A DNA stretch of 64,000 nucleotides, from contig NC_083602.1 in the NCBI RefSeq assembly GCF_029168945.1, positions 25,407,323 through 25,471,322 of the forward strand. Reading direction: 5' to 3'. A model generated the notes under the pieces. That model saw nothing but the letters and a program-made list of their open reading frames with translations, ran no database searches and was not told the DNA's origin. Both the position numbers and the translations under genes were made by a program. The stretch is from Cannabis sativa. Its lineage: Eukaryota; Streptophyta; Magnoliopsida; Rosales; Cannabaceae. Positions 1-12,607 of this stretch are shown here, in pieces (position 1 is the stretch's first letter; every line of letters begins with the position of its first letter).

Positions 1-2034
1 GTACCCTTAACGGAGCTGACCCGAAAGAACCAGAAGTTTGTTTGGACTGATCGGTGTGAGAAAAGTTTCCTGGAGTTAAAGCAACGCTTGATTACCGCTC
101 CTGTACTAACTCTTCCTTCAGATAAGGAAAAGTTTGTGGTATATTGTGATGCCTCGAGACAGGGTCTCGGCTGTGTGCTTATGCAGGCTGGGAGGGTAAT
201 AGCTTATGCTTCTCAGCAGTTAAAGGAGTACGAGCAGAGGTATCCTACTCACGATTTAGAACTCGCAGCAGTGGTATTTGCGCTAAAGATTTGGCGGCAT
301 TACCTTTATGGCGAGAAATGTGAGATATACACTGATCATAAAAGTCTGAAATACTTCTTCACCCAGAAGGACTTGAATATGAGACAAAGACGTTGGCTAG
401 AATTGGTGAAGGATTATGATTGTGAGATCCTTTATCATCCTGGTAAAGCCAATGTGGTTGCTGACGCTTTGAGTAGAAAAGGTCAGAGTCAGTTGAGTAC
501 TATGAAGCAAATCTCCCGACAGTTAGCAAATGAAATGACTCGAGCTCAGATTGAGTTGGTGGTGGGGCAATTGGCTAATATTACCCTACAATCCACTCTT
601 TTAGAGAGAATTAAAGAAGCACAAAAGCAAGATTCAGAGTTGATAAAAACCCGAGCTAGGGTTTTGGCTGGGAAGGCTAGTGATTTCTCAGTAGATGAAA
701 CGGGAATGTTGAGATTTGGAAGTCGAGTTTGTGTGCCTATGAATGAAAACATCAAGAAAGAGATCATGGATGAGTCTCACACGACTCCTTATTCAGTTCA
801 TCCAGGGTCGACAAAGATGTACCAAGACCTGAAAGCCATGTTTTGGTGGCCAGGCATGAAGAATGACATCGCTGAGTATGTTGCAAAGTGCCTTACATGT
901 CAGCAAGTGAAAGGCCGAACACCGGCGACACACGGGGTTGCCGCAACCACCGAAAATACCGTAATGGAAATGGGAAGATATAGCTATGGACTTCGTGGTA
1001 GGTATGCCTAGAACCACGGGACAATTTGACTATGTGTGGGTCATAGTGGACGGAGTTTACAAAGTCCGCTCACTTTTTACTCCGTTCGGACGAATTTCTC
1101 CATTGATCGATATCTTTGAGTTATATGTTAGAGAAATTGTGCGTCTGCATGGTGTCCCAAAGTCCATTGTGTCGGATAGAGATTCGAAGTTTACATCGAG
1201 ATTCTGGGAGAGTCTGCATCGAGCTATGGGTACTCAATTAAAGTTCAGCACAGCTTTTCATCCTCAGACGGATGGACAATCCGAGAGGACCATTCAGATT
1301 TTAGAGGACATGCTACGGGCATGTGTGCTTGACTTTGAGGGATCATGGGTAAAGTACCTTCCCCTGATCGAGTTTTCTTATAATAACAGCTATCAGGCAA
1401 CAATCGGGATGGCTCCTTATGAACTTTTGTATGGAAGAAAATGTAGATCGCCCATTCACTGGGATGAAGTGGGTGAAAGAAAGTTCTTGGGTCCCGAAGC
1501 TGTTCAGAAAACAAGTGAGGCAGTTGATAAGATTAGAGCGCGAATGCTCGCGGCTCAGAGTAGGCAAAAGAGTTATGCCGATCCAAAGCATCGAGATATT
1601 GATTTTCAAGTCGGAGACATGGTATTTCTCCGAATATCTCCGATGAAAGGCATAAAACGCTTTGGGAAGAAAGGAAAGCTTAGCCCGAGGTTCATTGGAC
1701 CTTTTGAAATCCTTGAGAGGATAGGGCAAGTAGCGTACAGGTTGGCTATGCCCCCAGCGCTGGCAGCTGTACATAATGTGTTTCATGTTTCAATGCTTCG
1801 GAAATATGTCTCAGACTTGTCCCATGTTCTGAGTTATGAAGCATTGGAACTTCAGCCGGATTTGTCATACGAGGAACAACCAAAGGCAAATACTTGATAG
1901 AAGAGAAAAAGTCTTCGAGAAGCAAGACGGTGGCAGCACCGGTGAAAGTACTGTGGAGGAACAGTAAAGTAGAAGAGGCAACTTGGGAACTCGAGACGGA
2001 TATGCAGCAGAAATATCCGGAGTTGTTCAGGTAA
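1..2034 (+). pseudogene. Decayed gypsy pol: RNase H, integrase, chromodomain tail
   Basis: One frame (about 88-930) gives a clear RNase H with its acidic residues in [20 protein letters not shown] and VADALSR. The integrase HHCC zinc-binding motif follows (H in [10 protein letters not shown] in CLTCQQ). Near 930 the frame is lost. It resumes in another frame at 986 with [20 protein letters not shown] and GQSERTIQILED, which hold the D, D and E of the integrase core. Between about 1040 and 1110 the sequence is scrambled relative to the complete element at 34-43 kb. A further frame break near 1890 removes the chromodomain tail (VLWRNSKVEEATWE read from about 1950) from the frame. It cannot make a working polyprotein, although the motifs themselves are well preserved. 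Confidence 0.9.
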
Positions 2035-2068
2035 ATTTCGGGACGAAATTTCTATAAGGAGGGGTAAT

Positions 2069-4482
2069 TGTAATACCCGGAATTAAGAAATGGATTAGCA
2101 AAACCCTAACTAGATAATTATGTATAATTGAGGAAATTATATTATTATATAATTTAATATATGTGAAATTATATGAATTTTATTATGTTAAGACCCCGTT
2201 GGTGAGCCAGGGGCATTTTAGTAATTATGACCCGAGAAGGGTAAAATTATGAAATTAATTTGATTACGTGCTTAATGGAACTATATTATTATATAGTATA
2301 CCTGTGTTGTCTTTTCAGGTGTGTTCGACGGAGTTAGCGCGGTATAGTCACAATCGGGAATTTCGGGCGAACCGGTTCGGGCCCGAAATGTAAATTGGAT
2401 TGATAATTTGGCATTTTATTTGATGAATGATAATCTGAAATTTATTTGAAATTAATTGAGTATTGAAATGACTTATTTACCCTTGTGAGGGTGTAGGTGT
2501 GAATAATAAGCCATGAGGGCATTTTGGTCATTTGACCCCTATTTACTATGTTTGATTAAAATTGATTTTTAATGAAATGAAATGCAAAATTCTGGTTTTA
2601 CTTTCACTCTTGGCCGACCCCCTCTCTCTCCCAAACCCTCTTATTATTTCAAAGTTGAATTTGAAGAAAAGCTTGGTTCTTAGCTTGTTTTGGAGCTTTG
2701 AAGTTGTGAATTCTTGAGCTTGGAGTTGAGGTAGATTCTTGCTAAGTTTATGTGAAATTTATGGTTGAATTCTTGCTGAAATTATTGTGGAAAAAGCATG
2801 CTTTAAGTTGTTTGATCTTGGTTTGCATGTTTAGGGAAATGGATGTTTAATCTTGATAATTTGTGTGTTAATCTCTTGATTTGTGTTTGATTGGGCTTAG
2901 AGTACAATTCAAGGATGTTTTACATGCTTAATCTAATTTTTTTATCTATTGTTTTACTGCTGGAAATTGAATAAGTATGTGTTGGGTTAAAGTTCATGTT
3001 CTTGAACTTGGAGTTTTGCTAGTTGAAGCATGATTTGTGATTATTGTGCAATCTGAAATTATGGGGTTTATTGTTGGATTTTGATGCATAATTATGTGTT
3101 TTAGAACCTATAATATTTGCTAGCTGCTATAAGTGGGTTAATTGTGAAATTGGTTGTGAAAAGCAAGCTTGAGTTCATGGAACTCAAGCTTGGTGCTTTA
3201 ATGGCACTTTTTGATTTTTAGTGCAATTGTTGGGTTTAAGTTGTGGAATATGTTTATTATGACATATATTGATGCTCTGGAAAGTTTGGGAATGTTTGGG
3301 AATGATTTGAGTGAGTTTTGGGGGTTTAAAGATTGAGAAATTTCGTGTTCTCTGCCCAGACAACCGGAATTCCGGTTGGTTCATCCGGAATTCCGGTTGG
3401 AGTTCATCGGGAAATGCTGAAATTTGTTTTGGCCATAACTTTTGACTCGGGACTCCGTTTGGGACGTTCTTTATACCGTTGGAAAGCTCTTTTCGAGCTC
3501 TATGTGATTATCTGTATTTGAAATGCCATGAATTTATTTTATGAATGTGAAATCAGGGGTTAACCCTATTTGTGAAAATCCCGGATTGTGTGTGACTAGG
3601 ATTACCGGCACCTGGTCAGGAGCACCCGGGGATTTGGAATCTCTACTATTGCGGGACAACAGGTAAGACAGTGATTAGCACGTAGAGTATGCGCAGTGGC
3701 GCTTATGTTGAGAATGATATGCATAAATGTTAAGTAACCGGGATTAGGGTTATTACCCTAATAGGAACGGTCTAATAGCCTAGGGTTATTACCCTAGTGA
3801 TATATGTGTATAAATGCCATGCCATGCTAATTGAAATGAGATTTAAGGATTATGTGCTCAAGGCATAATCAGGTTGGACTCGGTACTCATAACCGAGATG
3901 AACCGCTTCTAAGGTCTTAATGTATTTAGACGTGTGAGAGTAACACGTGGGTCTACGTCACGTAGATTTAATTAGATGTGTGAGCGCAACACATAGGTCT
4001 ACGCCACGTAGACATAAATGGGCATGATGAAATAATGATCAGGTCTGTGCTATACAGACATATGTGAATGAGCATAATATATTTGTTATGATTTATACTG
4101 TCTTGCTGGGCTTGGCTCACGGGTGCTCTCTTGTGCGGGGAAAGGGTAAGGCATTAGCTGATCAGCCATGAGTTTCAGGAGCAGGGCGAAGAATGTACAT
4201 GTTCATGCCACTTCAGACCAAGCGGGTTATGGGTCTAACAGTGTTGACTTTTGTATTCTGTTTTGCCGCTTAGGTCGGCTAGTAAGAAAGAACTTGTAAT
4301 AAGTTTGTAAATATTTTTGGGATCCCAACTATTTTGAAAAGTTTAAATATATTACAAATTTATTTTCAGTCTGCTTAATATAAAAGTTTAAATTTTGCGC
4401 TATTTTAATTAGTAATCCCGGTTAGGGGATTAGGGCCTTATAAGTATTTTGGGTAGCGTGCCTAATTATTTAGGGCGTTACA
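2069..4482 (+). repeat. 3' LTR of the gypsy element
   Basis: This LTR starts TGTAATACCCGG and ends GGGCGTTACA, so it has the usual TG...CA ends. It is preceded by a purine-rich primer site (AAGGAGGGG, 2056-2064). Length is about 2.41 kb. It contains two EcoRI-centred palindromes near 3362 and 3385 that also occur in the LTR of the other Tekay-like element in this window. No second LTR is visible, so the insertion cannot be dated. Confidence 0.9.
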
Positions 4483-6301
4483 ACTACCAAGTATGTTTCA
4501 TTAACAACCTAATATGAATTCTAAAACAATGAAAATAAACATATAAGAGTTTAAGAAAACCTTACATTGGGTGCAGCGGAATATTATGACTCCTTCCATT
4601 CAGATCTCTAGCTCTTGATTCATTTCTGTAGCAGAGCATTATCAAGATCTGAATCTGGATTTCCTTCTCTCCTTCTTTGATGCTGATTTTCCACAGTCTT
4701 ACATACTATGATTGAGGTACCACTTGATGTGTGTGGGCACTACTCTATCACTCAAGGGAATTTCGAAATTTGAGAGAAGAAAAGAGAGAGAGAGGGGCGT
4801 GTAGGCTTTTCTGAAAGAAATAAATGTGCAAAGTCATGAGTTTCCTGAAGCCAACACTTTCTATTTATAGAATGCCCTCTAGGTTTAGGTTAGAATTGTG
4901 TGGCATTAAAATAATGGAAAAATAAAATGGTAAAAGCCTATGCATAGTGGGCGGCCGATATAAGGAAATTGGGCCTCAATTCGCAACTTTTCCATTTTGT
5001 TATTTTCCATTCCCATTTTCTCAAAAATGCCAATTTTCCAATTTAACCATTCAAATGCCAATTCTAATTATTTAATAACTTAAAAATAATTATTAAATAA
5101 TATTGCCATTTAATATATTTATTAATTTAGACATATAAAGTATCTTAATTAATAAATAAACCTAGAATCTCTTTTCTTTACAATTTCGCCCTTGCTTAGT
5201 GAAAATTCATAAAGTAGACATAGTCTAACTTTTAGAATTATAATTGATTAATTAAAATCAATTAACTGAGTCTTACAAGCAGTATGCTCTCAACTAGTAT
5301 GGGGACCATGGGTCTATATAACCGAGCTTCCAATAAGTCGAACCGAATTCACCAACTAAATTCCCTAACTTATTAATTCCTTATTGAATCCACTCTTAGA
5401 ACTAGGAATTGCACTCTCGGACATATAGAACGCTCTATATGTTCCACGATATAGATACGTCATTAGTTATCCATTATTATAATCCTAATTTGATCAATGA
5501 TCCTCTATATAGATGATTTACACTGTAAATGGCTTAAATTACCGTAACACCCTACAATGTATTTTATCCTTAAAACACTTAACCCTGTATAAATGATATT
5601 TCAGCTAAGTGAAATGAGTACTCCACCATTTATTTTCGTTTGGTTAAGCTCGAAGGAAATCATCCTTTACTTTCTATTCGCCAGATAGAAGCTATAGATT
5701 CCATATTTATGTTAGCGCTCCCACTCAATTGCACTACCGTGTTCCCAAAATGTACATATCACCCTGACCAAAAAGTAGGCTTAACTAACAAATCAAAGAA
5801 CACGAATAACACTCTTGAGATTGAACCTAATAGTATCAGGATTAAGATCATTTGATCTAGGATCAAGAGGTGATATTGAATTGAATAGATATTACGGTAA
5901 ATTCTAATATATCTAATCAAAGTTCAATATCGGTCCCTTCCGATGTATACTCCATACATCCGATACTGGTAAACTTTGCCAATGTCCTGGAAAGGACATA
6001 CTTTTCCAAGGTGTAAGAATACCTATCGTTGATTATACCATGTCAATCTAAATCCAGTGTCCTGACAAATCACGGAATAAACTTTCGAACATATAATTAA
6101 GATTATATTCCACTGTGCTGACAACACTATAATCATTAACAAATTCATATGATCTGGACTTAAATGGAATTCATACATTATATATATAATCATGAAATAA
6201 ATCATGTGAACCATGCAACATAAAATGTTAATTCTGATCTTTATTAATAAGTAAATCTGATTATATTGAAATGGATTTTATTTAGGGCACAAAACCCAAC
6301 A
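4483..6301 (-). repeat. Left LTR of element A (3' LTR on the minus strand), missing its outer ~26 bases
   Basis: It ends ...CACAAAACCCAACA, so on the minus strand it begins TGTTGGGTTTTGTG, a common copia-type LTR start. It aligns along its length with 12608-14439, 46612-48489 and 60408-61384. Short frames in it (for example 5640-5855) recur in the other copies only because the LTRs are copies of each other. Confidence 0.88.
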
Positions 6302-7528
6302 AACTCCCACTTGCACTAATATAAAACAAAATGTGCGTTTCAAATAATTTCAACACCTTGATATACAAATCAAGTGTAATAATAGTAAACTCCTCGTAAT
6401 AGGATCTAACAGGTTGAATTAAACACAACCTCTTCTCCACCATTACTCTTCCTTAATCACAAAATCCTTGATTATGTAAAATTCTTCTCTATATGTCTAC
6501 TCTCTTGGGATACTGGATTCTATACTTTTGGCAACTACTTCTTGGTTATTCAGGAAGTAACACTAGTAGTTAACGCAAGTTGGAACGGTGCCACAAATGT
6601 ATAGAACTTTCCTTAGATTGAATAAGTACCTTTCCTGCAACTTTAATATTCAGTCTCTTTCTGGTAGACTAAGAGACTTCATATAGGTTTTTACACTTCT
6701 CCAAAATCACTACTCCACCCCAAGAGTAATCACCATTTTATCAGCAGACTTTCTAGCACAAAGGCAAGTCTTGAAATCTGATCTGGTGTAGTCTAAGAGT
6801 TTTAAACACACCCTTATTGACTAACATATAGTTCCTCTTCTTAATCTTAAGATTTACTTGATTGTCTTCCAATGTTCCTCTCCTGGATTAATTTGATACC
6901 TACTCATTACTCCCACTCAACAGCAGGTGTCTGGTCTAAGGCATACTAAAGCATATCTGAGACCTCTCACTGTTGATTTAAGAAATTCTTTCATGGCTTT
7001 ATCTTTTCTGGAATAGTTGAGACTTTTCCTTAGATAAATAAAATCTATGCCTAGAAGTCGAGAGGCTTCTATAGATTGCCATTAAAAAGAAAATGCTTCA
7101 GCATCTTACTAAAGTAAGTTGCTTGCATTAGAGTAAGTAATTACCAGGTATACCATAAGCCATAGGTTTTGATAAACTCAAACCTATAATACTAGGAACA
7201 GGAAGTTTTGTTAAGTCCATTGAATAGACTTATTAACAAAAATTTCCTTTGATGTCCTTGTAATAGAAAACTTTAGGTTACTCAATGTGAATGAATTAAA
7301 CCATAGTTCTCTTGACTTTCTTCTTAGTTTCTTATCTTGACAATCCATTACTTGTTTAAACTCACAATGGATTTTAATCACTAGTGTCTTCCAAGTCATA
7401 AGAAGTGAAGTTCCTTGAAACTCTCCCACTACAACAAGGTACCGTGAATTATGTCTAAGAAAACTAAATGGTATTGACCTCTTCGGTTGTGTCAAGACAA
7501 CAGAGGCAGTGGGATCATCATATGTCAA
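6302..7528 (-). pseudogene. Copia-type RT/RNase H relic with the RT core missing
   Basis: Read on the minus strand, 7211-7528 is still open and contains a PKRSIPF...RYLVVVGEF...LLMTWKT stretch. It resembles the linker and start of a copia reverse transcriptase. Further on (about 6990-6850) the reading GLRYALVCLRPDTCC then VGVMSRYQINPGEEHWKTIK, with stops, matches the conserved copia segment that opens the RNase H region. The spacing between these two landmarks is only about 0.3 kb, where a copia RT needs roughly 0.9 kb. The catalytic YVDD region therefore appears to be deleted. Element B shows the same arrangement. The assignment rests on motif recognition by eye. Confidence 0.65.
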
Positions 7529-10500
7529 ATAAGATGATAGAACACTTTTGGAATCAAGAAAAAAATATCTCCTTTATTTGCTACTTTATTTTCAGACTTA
7601 GTCATTTTCTTAGAAGAGTAGTATTTGTTTAAACAAACACTTTCTTATCTAATGACTATGGGATGGTCCACCCCTAATCACTTAGAATAGCTAACAAACA
7701 TGCAAACCAAGGTTAGCAGTTCTAGCTTTTCTTAAGATTTTGATTAGGTCATCCATGAATCTAGTAATGATTTACATTAAGTATACAACCATTGCATCAT
7801 TCTGAAATTATATTACCATAGAAGGATTTAGGCAACGACTAGTAACTAATTATCAATATTCAAATCGAATTTCTGGAGAGGTAAGTTTGGATATAATTCA
7901 AAATTCAAATTAATGATCTTTGAACTGCATATCAACTAACTATTTCTCCACCCCTATCAGTTCGCAAGATCTTTAACCACTTACCTTGATGGTTTTTTAC
8001 CATTGCTAGAAATTCATGAAATTTTACAAACATTTCAAATTTCTTTTGCATAAGGTAAAATCTAGAGTGATCGTTTTAAGAATACAACAAAACCTCATAT
8101 CCACCCCTGAATGTACATCCATCTGCGAATGAGATGAACTTACTTTCAGTGGATATAGGCATATTAACTCTTTACAGAGATTGATCTTGTCAAAACCACT
8201 ATGAACAAGATACAAATGCCATAGAGTTATAAAATATGTGGTTGTATCTTTTGATGACTTAAGTTTAGTTACATCAAAGAGTTCTTAGAATAGTGCAAGC
8301 GAATTCTGGTCACAGAATACTAAACTCATACAGTTTGAATCCATTGATAGAAAATGGTTATGAAACACTTGTGAAAGTGTAACTGTATAATGAGTAATTC
8401 CTTCTTGGACCACCACTACTAATTTAACTCTAAGTTGATTTGCCCATACAAGTAGGAGATTTCTAAGATTGAGGATTTATATCATTTCGGGATAGAATTT
8501 TGGGAATATAATCATATTCGTCATTTAATTTCTTAAGAGAAAATGTAGAATGACTTTATATGATTTATAGACCATTCATCCAATGATATGTCATTGAGCT
8601 AATTCGAAATGAATAAGCTAAGAGGAATTAGGATAATTTCGTTTTAAATAAGAATCCAACGATGCTCCGATTAGCGAGAGTCAAAGTAATCTTATTTATA
8701 CAATCTTCTAGTTTCATATTGTAAATACTAGTCTAAGGTGTCATCAACAGCTAGATGTTGCATTTACAATACTTATCTTTCGAGATCTAACACTATTATG
8801 TTAGTCTAATGGTGAAAATCCATTAGGGATTTATCTCATTAGAAAAACAAACTAAGTTAGACTAACAATGAAGATTCGAAATTAAACTACAATTTAATAA
8901 CAGAAAATAACATGGTTCAATATAAATTCATACACAATTCAGAAATTATTAATCACATAGCAAGTAGGAATGATAAGTGAAAATACTAAAAATATAAAAT
9001 CCAAAATAATTTCCAAGGTCTTCAACAAACTGATATCAGTGTCCCGTTTAGGCGAGAGTCAGTGATACCATCCATTGAATAGAGTTGTCAGCTCATCTAA
9101 AATGATAAACATTCTAGCAACCTTTTATTCGATCAAGATTGGAATTCGCGTTGTCCCGTTTAGGCGAGAGTCAAGGCTATTCTATCTTATGAGCTTCCAC
9201 CATTGTTTCATACTCTTGCAAGTCATATACAGTCTCCACCATTAGGGTGATCAATACTATATAAAAAACTTACAAGATTACTTATCTTTCGAGATTAAAC
9301 GGTGCTAACTTGCTAATGAACGATCCTCCATTAGGGAGGATTACTCACTAAACCAATAGCTATGTAAAACCAACAATGGAGATCGAATATCCTAATAATA
9401 AAGCTCATTGTTTAATGAAAGTTATATTTTCTTCTGAAACTTATTTTAATTTATTTATTTTAAATATATATATTTAATTAATTAAAATTTCCAATTTAGA
9501 ATGAAAAATTCTAAATATAAATTTTAATGTAATATTTATAAATTATACTTAGATGAATATGAAAATAACGTGAATTATTTCCATCTTAGTAATAATTTCC
9601 AATAAATATTTAGAAATATATTCAATTTAAGTTGTTTTAAAATTAATTTAAATTAATTTACAACTCAAATTTAATTTTCTATAAATACATATTACATTTC
9701 GAAAAATGAAGTGTATAAGAATACTACTTTCGAAAATACTTTAAAATAAAATAAAAATAAATCCTGGAAAAATTATCTTAATTTTATGTTGGCCCAAAAT
9801 TAATTAATAAAATTAATTTACAACAAAAATATAATTTTCCTATTTAATTAAATATTTAAGAAAAATTTCAAATATTTAAGTATCATGATTAAGAATCAAC
9901 TTAAATATTAATTTTCTATTTAATTAAATACACTAGAAAAATACTTCAAGCAAAACAGATAATATCTATCTAGACTTTCATTGACTAAATAATTCAATTT
10001 CTAATTATAATATATTTCAGTTCATTTATTTTAATTAATCATTAAATGAAAAAAATCATTGATTTAAGTTTGTCCAAAATTAGAATAAATAATTTCAACT
10101 TTAATCTATTTTTCAAATAAAATTTGAAATTTCTGCATTAAAGAAATGCAATTTCGAAATTTTGTGAAAAAGATTAATGAAATAAAATAAAAAATATATT
10201 TTGAAAATTATTCAAATTTAAGTTATTCAGAAATAAGATTCCAAACTTAAGATAATTTTCAACTTTAATTAAATGACATGAAAATAACAATATTTAAGTA
10301 TCATGATGAAAATCAACTTGGATATTGAAACTTTCAATTTAATTAAATGTATTAAATTCAAGAAATAAATAATTAAGTATAGAGGAAACTTAATTTTTAA
10401 TTCTAGTTTAATACTAGGAAAATATACTAAACTTAGATTGTACCAAAATTAATTATGAAACAATTAATTTCACAATCAATGATATTTTCTTATTTAATAT

Positions 10501-12589
10501 TAGAAATAATAACTAGTACTAGAAATAACTATCTAGAATATATATCATTAACTAAGTGTTTTTCTAAAATTAACTTTAAAATATTAAAATGAAAAATAAA
10601 TTTCATATATTTTAAAAGTTAATTATGTTGCTAATTCAATTTTAATTAGGTTAGTCTAATATAATTAACCTAATACAATTATTTAAATAAGGCAAATGGG
10701 CCTTCACAATTGGGGTAGTTCATGTGAGGGGGAGCTGAATTCAGTATGTCGTACACACTTCTATTGGCCCCCAACTCTCACACAAGGCCCAAAAGAGAGG
10801 AATTTAACCTTAAAATAAACAATTGTTATTCATTGAATAAGCCCAAATCTAATTGGGCATAAATAAAATTACTTGTGTCAAATTTTATTTTAGCAACCTA
10901 GTCCATTTACTTAGTAAAACTTAAATGGGCTTCCTATATGCATCTAAGCCCAATAGCAAACATATAGGCTCACACAGGTCAAATGATTTGGATGGGCCCT
11001 ATCATGTTACTAGGTTTACACAGATGAAAGAAGTACAAAATTTACCTGTTACAAATTATTTATAAAATCTATTGACAATTGGACTATGATTAAAATCAGA
11101 TCATTAGATCTGTCAACAAGTTAATCATTGCAATTTAGATCAAATAAATAATAGATTTGTTAAAATTTTTTGAATAAACAATATAAATAAATAAACAAAC
11201 ATTGTCCATGTAACAGATGTGAAATAAGATATTAATATAATTAAATTATTATTCTTAAACTAACCAATTAAATTTTGAAAATTTAGGGTTGTTAAAACAA
11301 ACCTTAAAAATCTCAAAAAAAGAAACTAATTTTAAAATATCTAGGTTTATTTGAATTAAATTAAATATCAAATAAGATCAATGATTTGAGAGAAACAATC
11401 TTCAATATCACTTTCAGATCTTATAATTTAATATAATTAAAGTAATAAAATAAACCAATTTTAAAATAGATTTGGTTAGATAATTATTATTTTAGGAAAA
11501 TAATAAATAAATAATAATTACCATAATTATATGTCAAAATATCTCAAATTAAGCAATATTCAAATTTCTACAAAATATCTAAGTTATTTGAATATTTAAG
11601 ATATGATTTATAAATTTCCAATAAGGAAAAAAAAATGATATATATAGAAAAATATCATTTTTAAACTTATAATTTATAAATAATTAAATATTTAACAAAA
11701 TAACAAATTTTGAATTTGAAAATATTATGTTAAGTGTATCTGTAAAAATATCTATGTTAATTTCAAATTTATTAATTATTTAATTTGTCATATAAGATAA
11801 TTTTAATATAATATTTTAAATGAAAAGACAAGATTATCTTTTAATTTAAAATGTGTTAAATATTAAAATATCTAATCTTATAATTAAATAATATATAAAT
11901 ATTAAAGAAGTTAACAAATTTTTAAATCTTACCATAATAGGAAATATTTAAAATTGGAAATATTCCAAAATGGAAATATTTAAAATTGGAAAAATTCTAA
12001 ATTGAAAATATTTTAAAATTGGAAAAAATGAAATTTGGGAAACAATCCCATAAAAAATTGGATTTTTGAGGAAAAACCACAAAAAATCGCAATATGGGGT
12101 TGGCTGCCCAGGAGGCTGCACGTGCAGCCTCCAGAGGCTGCAAAAGACGCCAGGGCGCGCGCGGAGCAGGTGGAGTGCAGCCCTATCTGCCAAGAAAATC
12201 TCGGCGGGCTGCAGGGATCCTGGGCGAGACGCACGGGCGTGCTGCAGGGTCGTCAGGGCCAGTCACGCGCGCGGATGGGGAAAGTGTCCGAGGGTCTGGT
12301 GTGCATGAGCACCACCCTCGACACCATGAAATCCCGATTTTTAAAAATTCATATCTTTTTCGTTTTTCATAGGAATTAAGTTCCGTAAAAACAAAAATTG
12401 CTTAATTTTTCACAAGGAATCCAAATAAAATATTATAAAAAATAGAAAAAAAAAATATTTTTCATGAAAAAAATTCGTACAACATATACATTCATCACAT
12501 AAGCACATAAACCAACATGAAACCATTCAAATCAACACAAAACATATAAAACATTGTTTTAATTCATATTACATGAAAATAAATCATTA
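7529..12589 (-). other. Internal region of element A without recognisable coding sequence
   Basis: This is the part of element A where integrase, protease and gag would be expected. It is AT-rich, especially 9,420-11,950, and stops are frequent in all frames. Several short phrases recur, such as CCCGTTTAGGCGAGAGTC near 9044 and 9154. The whole region is collinear with 56100-60390 of element B. No domain was recognised. Confidence 0.7.
12095..12320. other. GC-rich, palindromic island in the 5' leader of element A
   Basis: About 225 bases rich in GC and CpG sit between AT-rich DNA and the primer-binding site. They contain a perfect 22-base palindrome at 12111-12132 (centre GCACGTGC) and several GCGCGC runs. 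A similar but not identical GC-rich patch lies in the same place in element B (59941-60125). Overlapping short frames in three phases are a by-product of the base composition. Confidence 0.6.
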
Positions 12590-12606
12590 CCATGGCTCTG
12601 GTGCCA
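12590..12606 (-). other. Primer-binding site of element A
   Basis: On the minus strand this reads TGGCACCAGAGCCATGG directly after the right LTR. It is close to the standard plant primer site for initiator tRNA-Met, TGGTATCAGAGC. It fixes the minus-strand orientation and marks the right LTR as the 5' LTR. Confidence 0.75.
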
Positions 12607-12607
12607 G

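Larger units (their letters stand above)
1..4482 (+). mobile_element. 3' half of a Ty3/gypsy chromovirus (Tekay-like), truncated by the window edge
   Basis: The window opens inside the pol region of an LTR retrotransposon and runs through RNase H, integrase and a chromodomain-like tail to a polypurine tract and one LTR. The order RNase H then integrase, and the integrase motifs, place it in Ty3/gypsy. The C-terminal chromodomain-like segment and an LTR longer than 2 kb suggest the Tekay/Del group. The element interrupts an LTR of the copia-type element A: the bases after position 4482 continue the sequence seen uninterrupted near 12640. The five bases ACTAC just after the LTR are the expected target duplication, but the matching left copy lies outside the window. 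Confidence 0.9.

Noticed and set aside
5640..6214. A 71-codon plus frame and a 63-codon minus frame that recur nearly unchanged at 13775-14352, 15019-15204 and 48224-48409
   Set aside because: The recurrence comes from LTR copies being duplicates. Frames are short, on both strands, and without any known domain.
12013..12379. Several overlapping open frames of 70-115 codons on both strands in the GC-rich patch
   Set aside because: Open in three or more phases at once, which follows from low stop density in GC-rich DNA. They sit in the leader of element A and show no domain.
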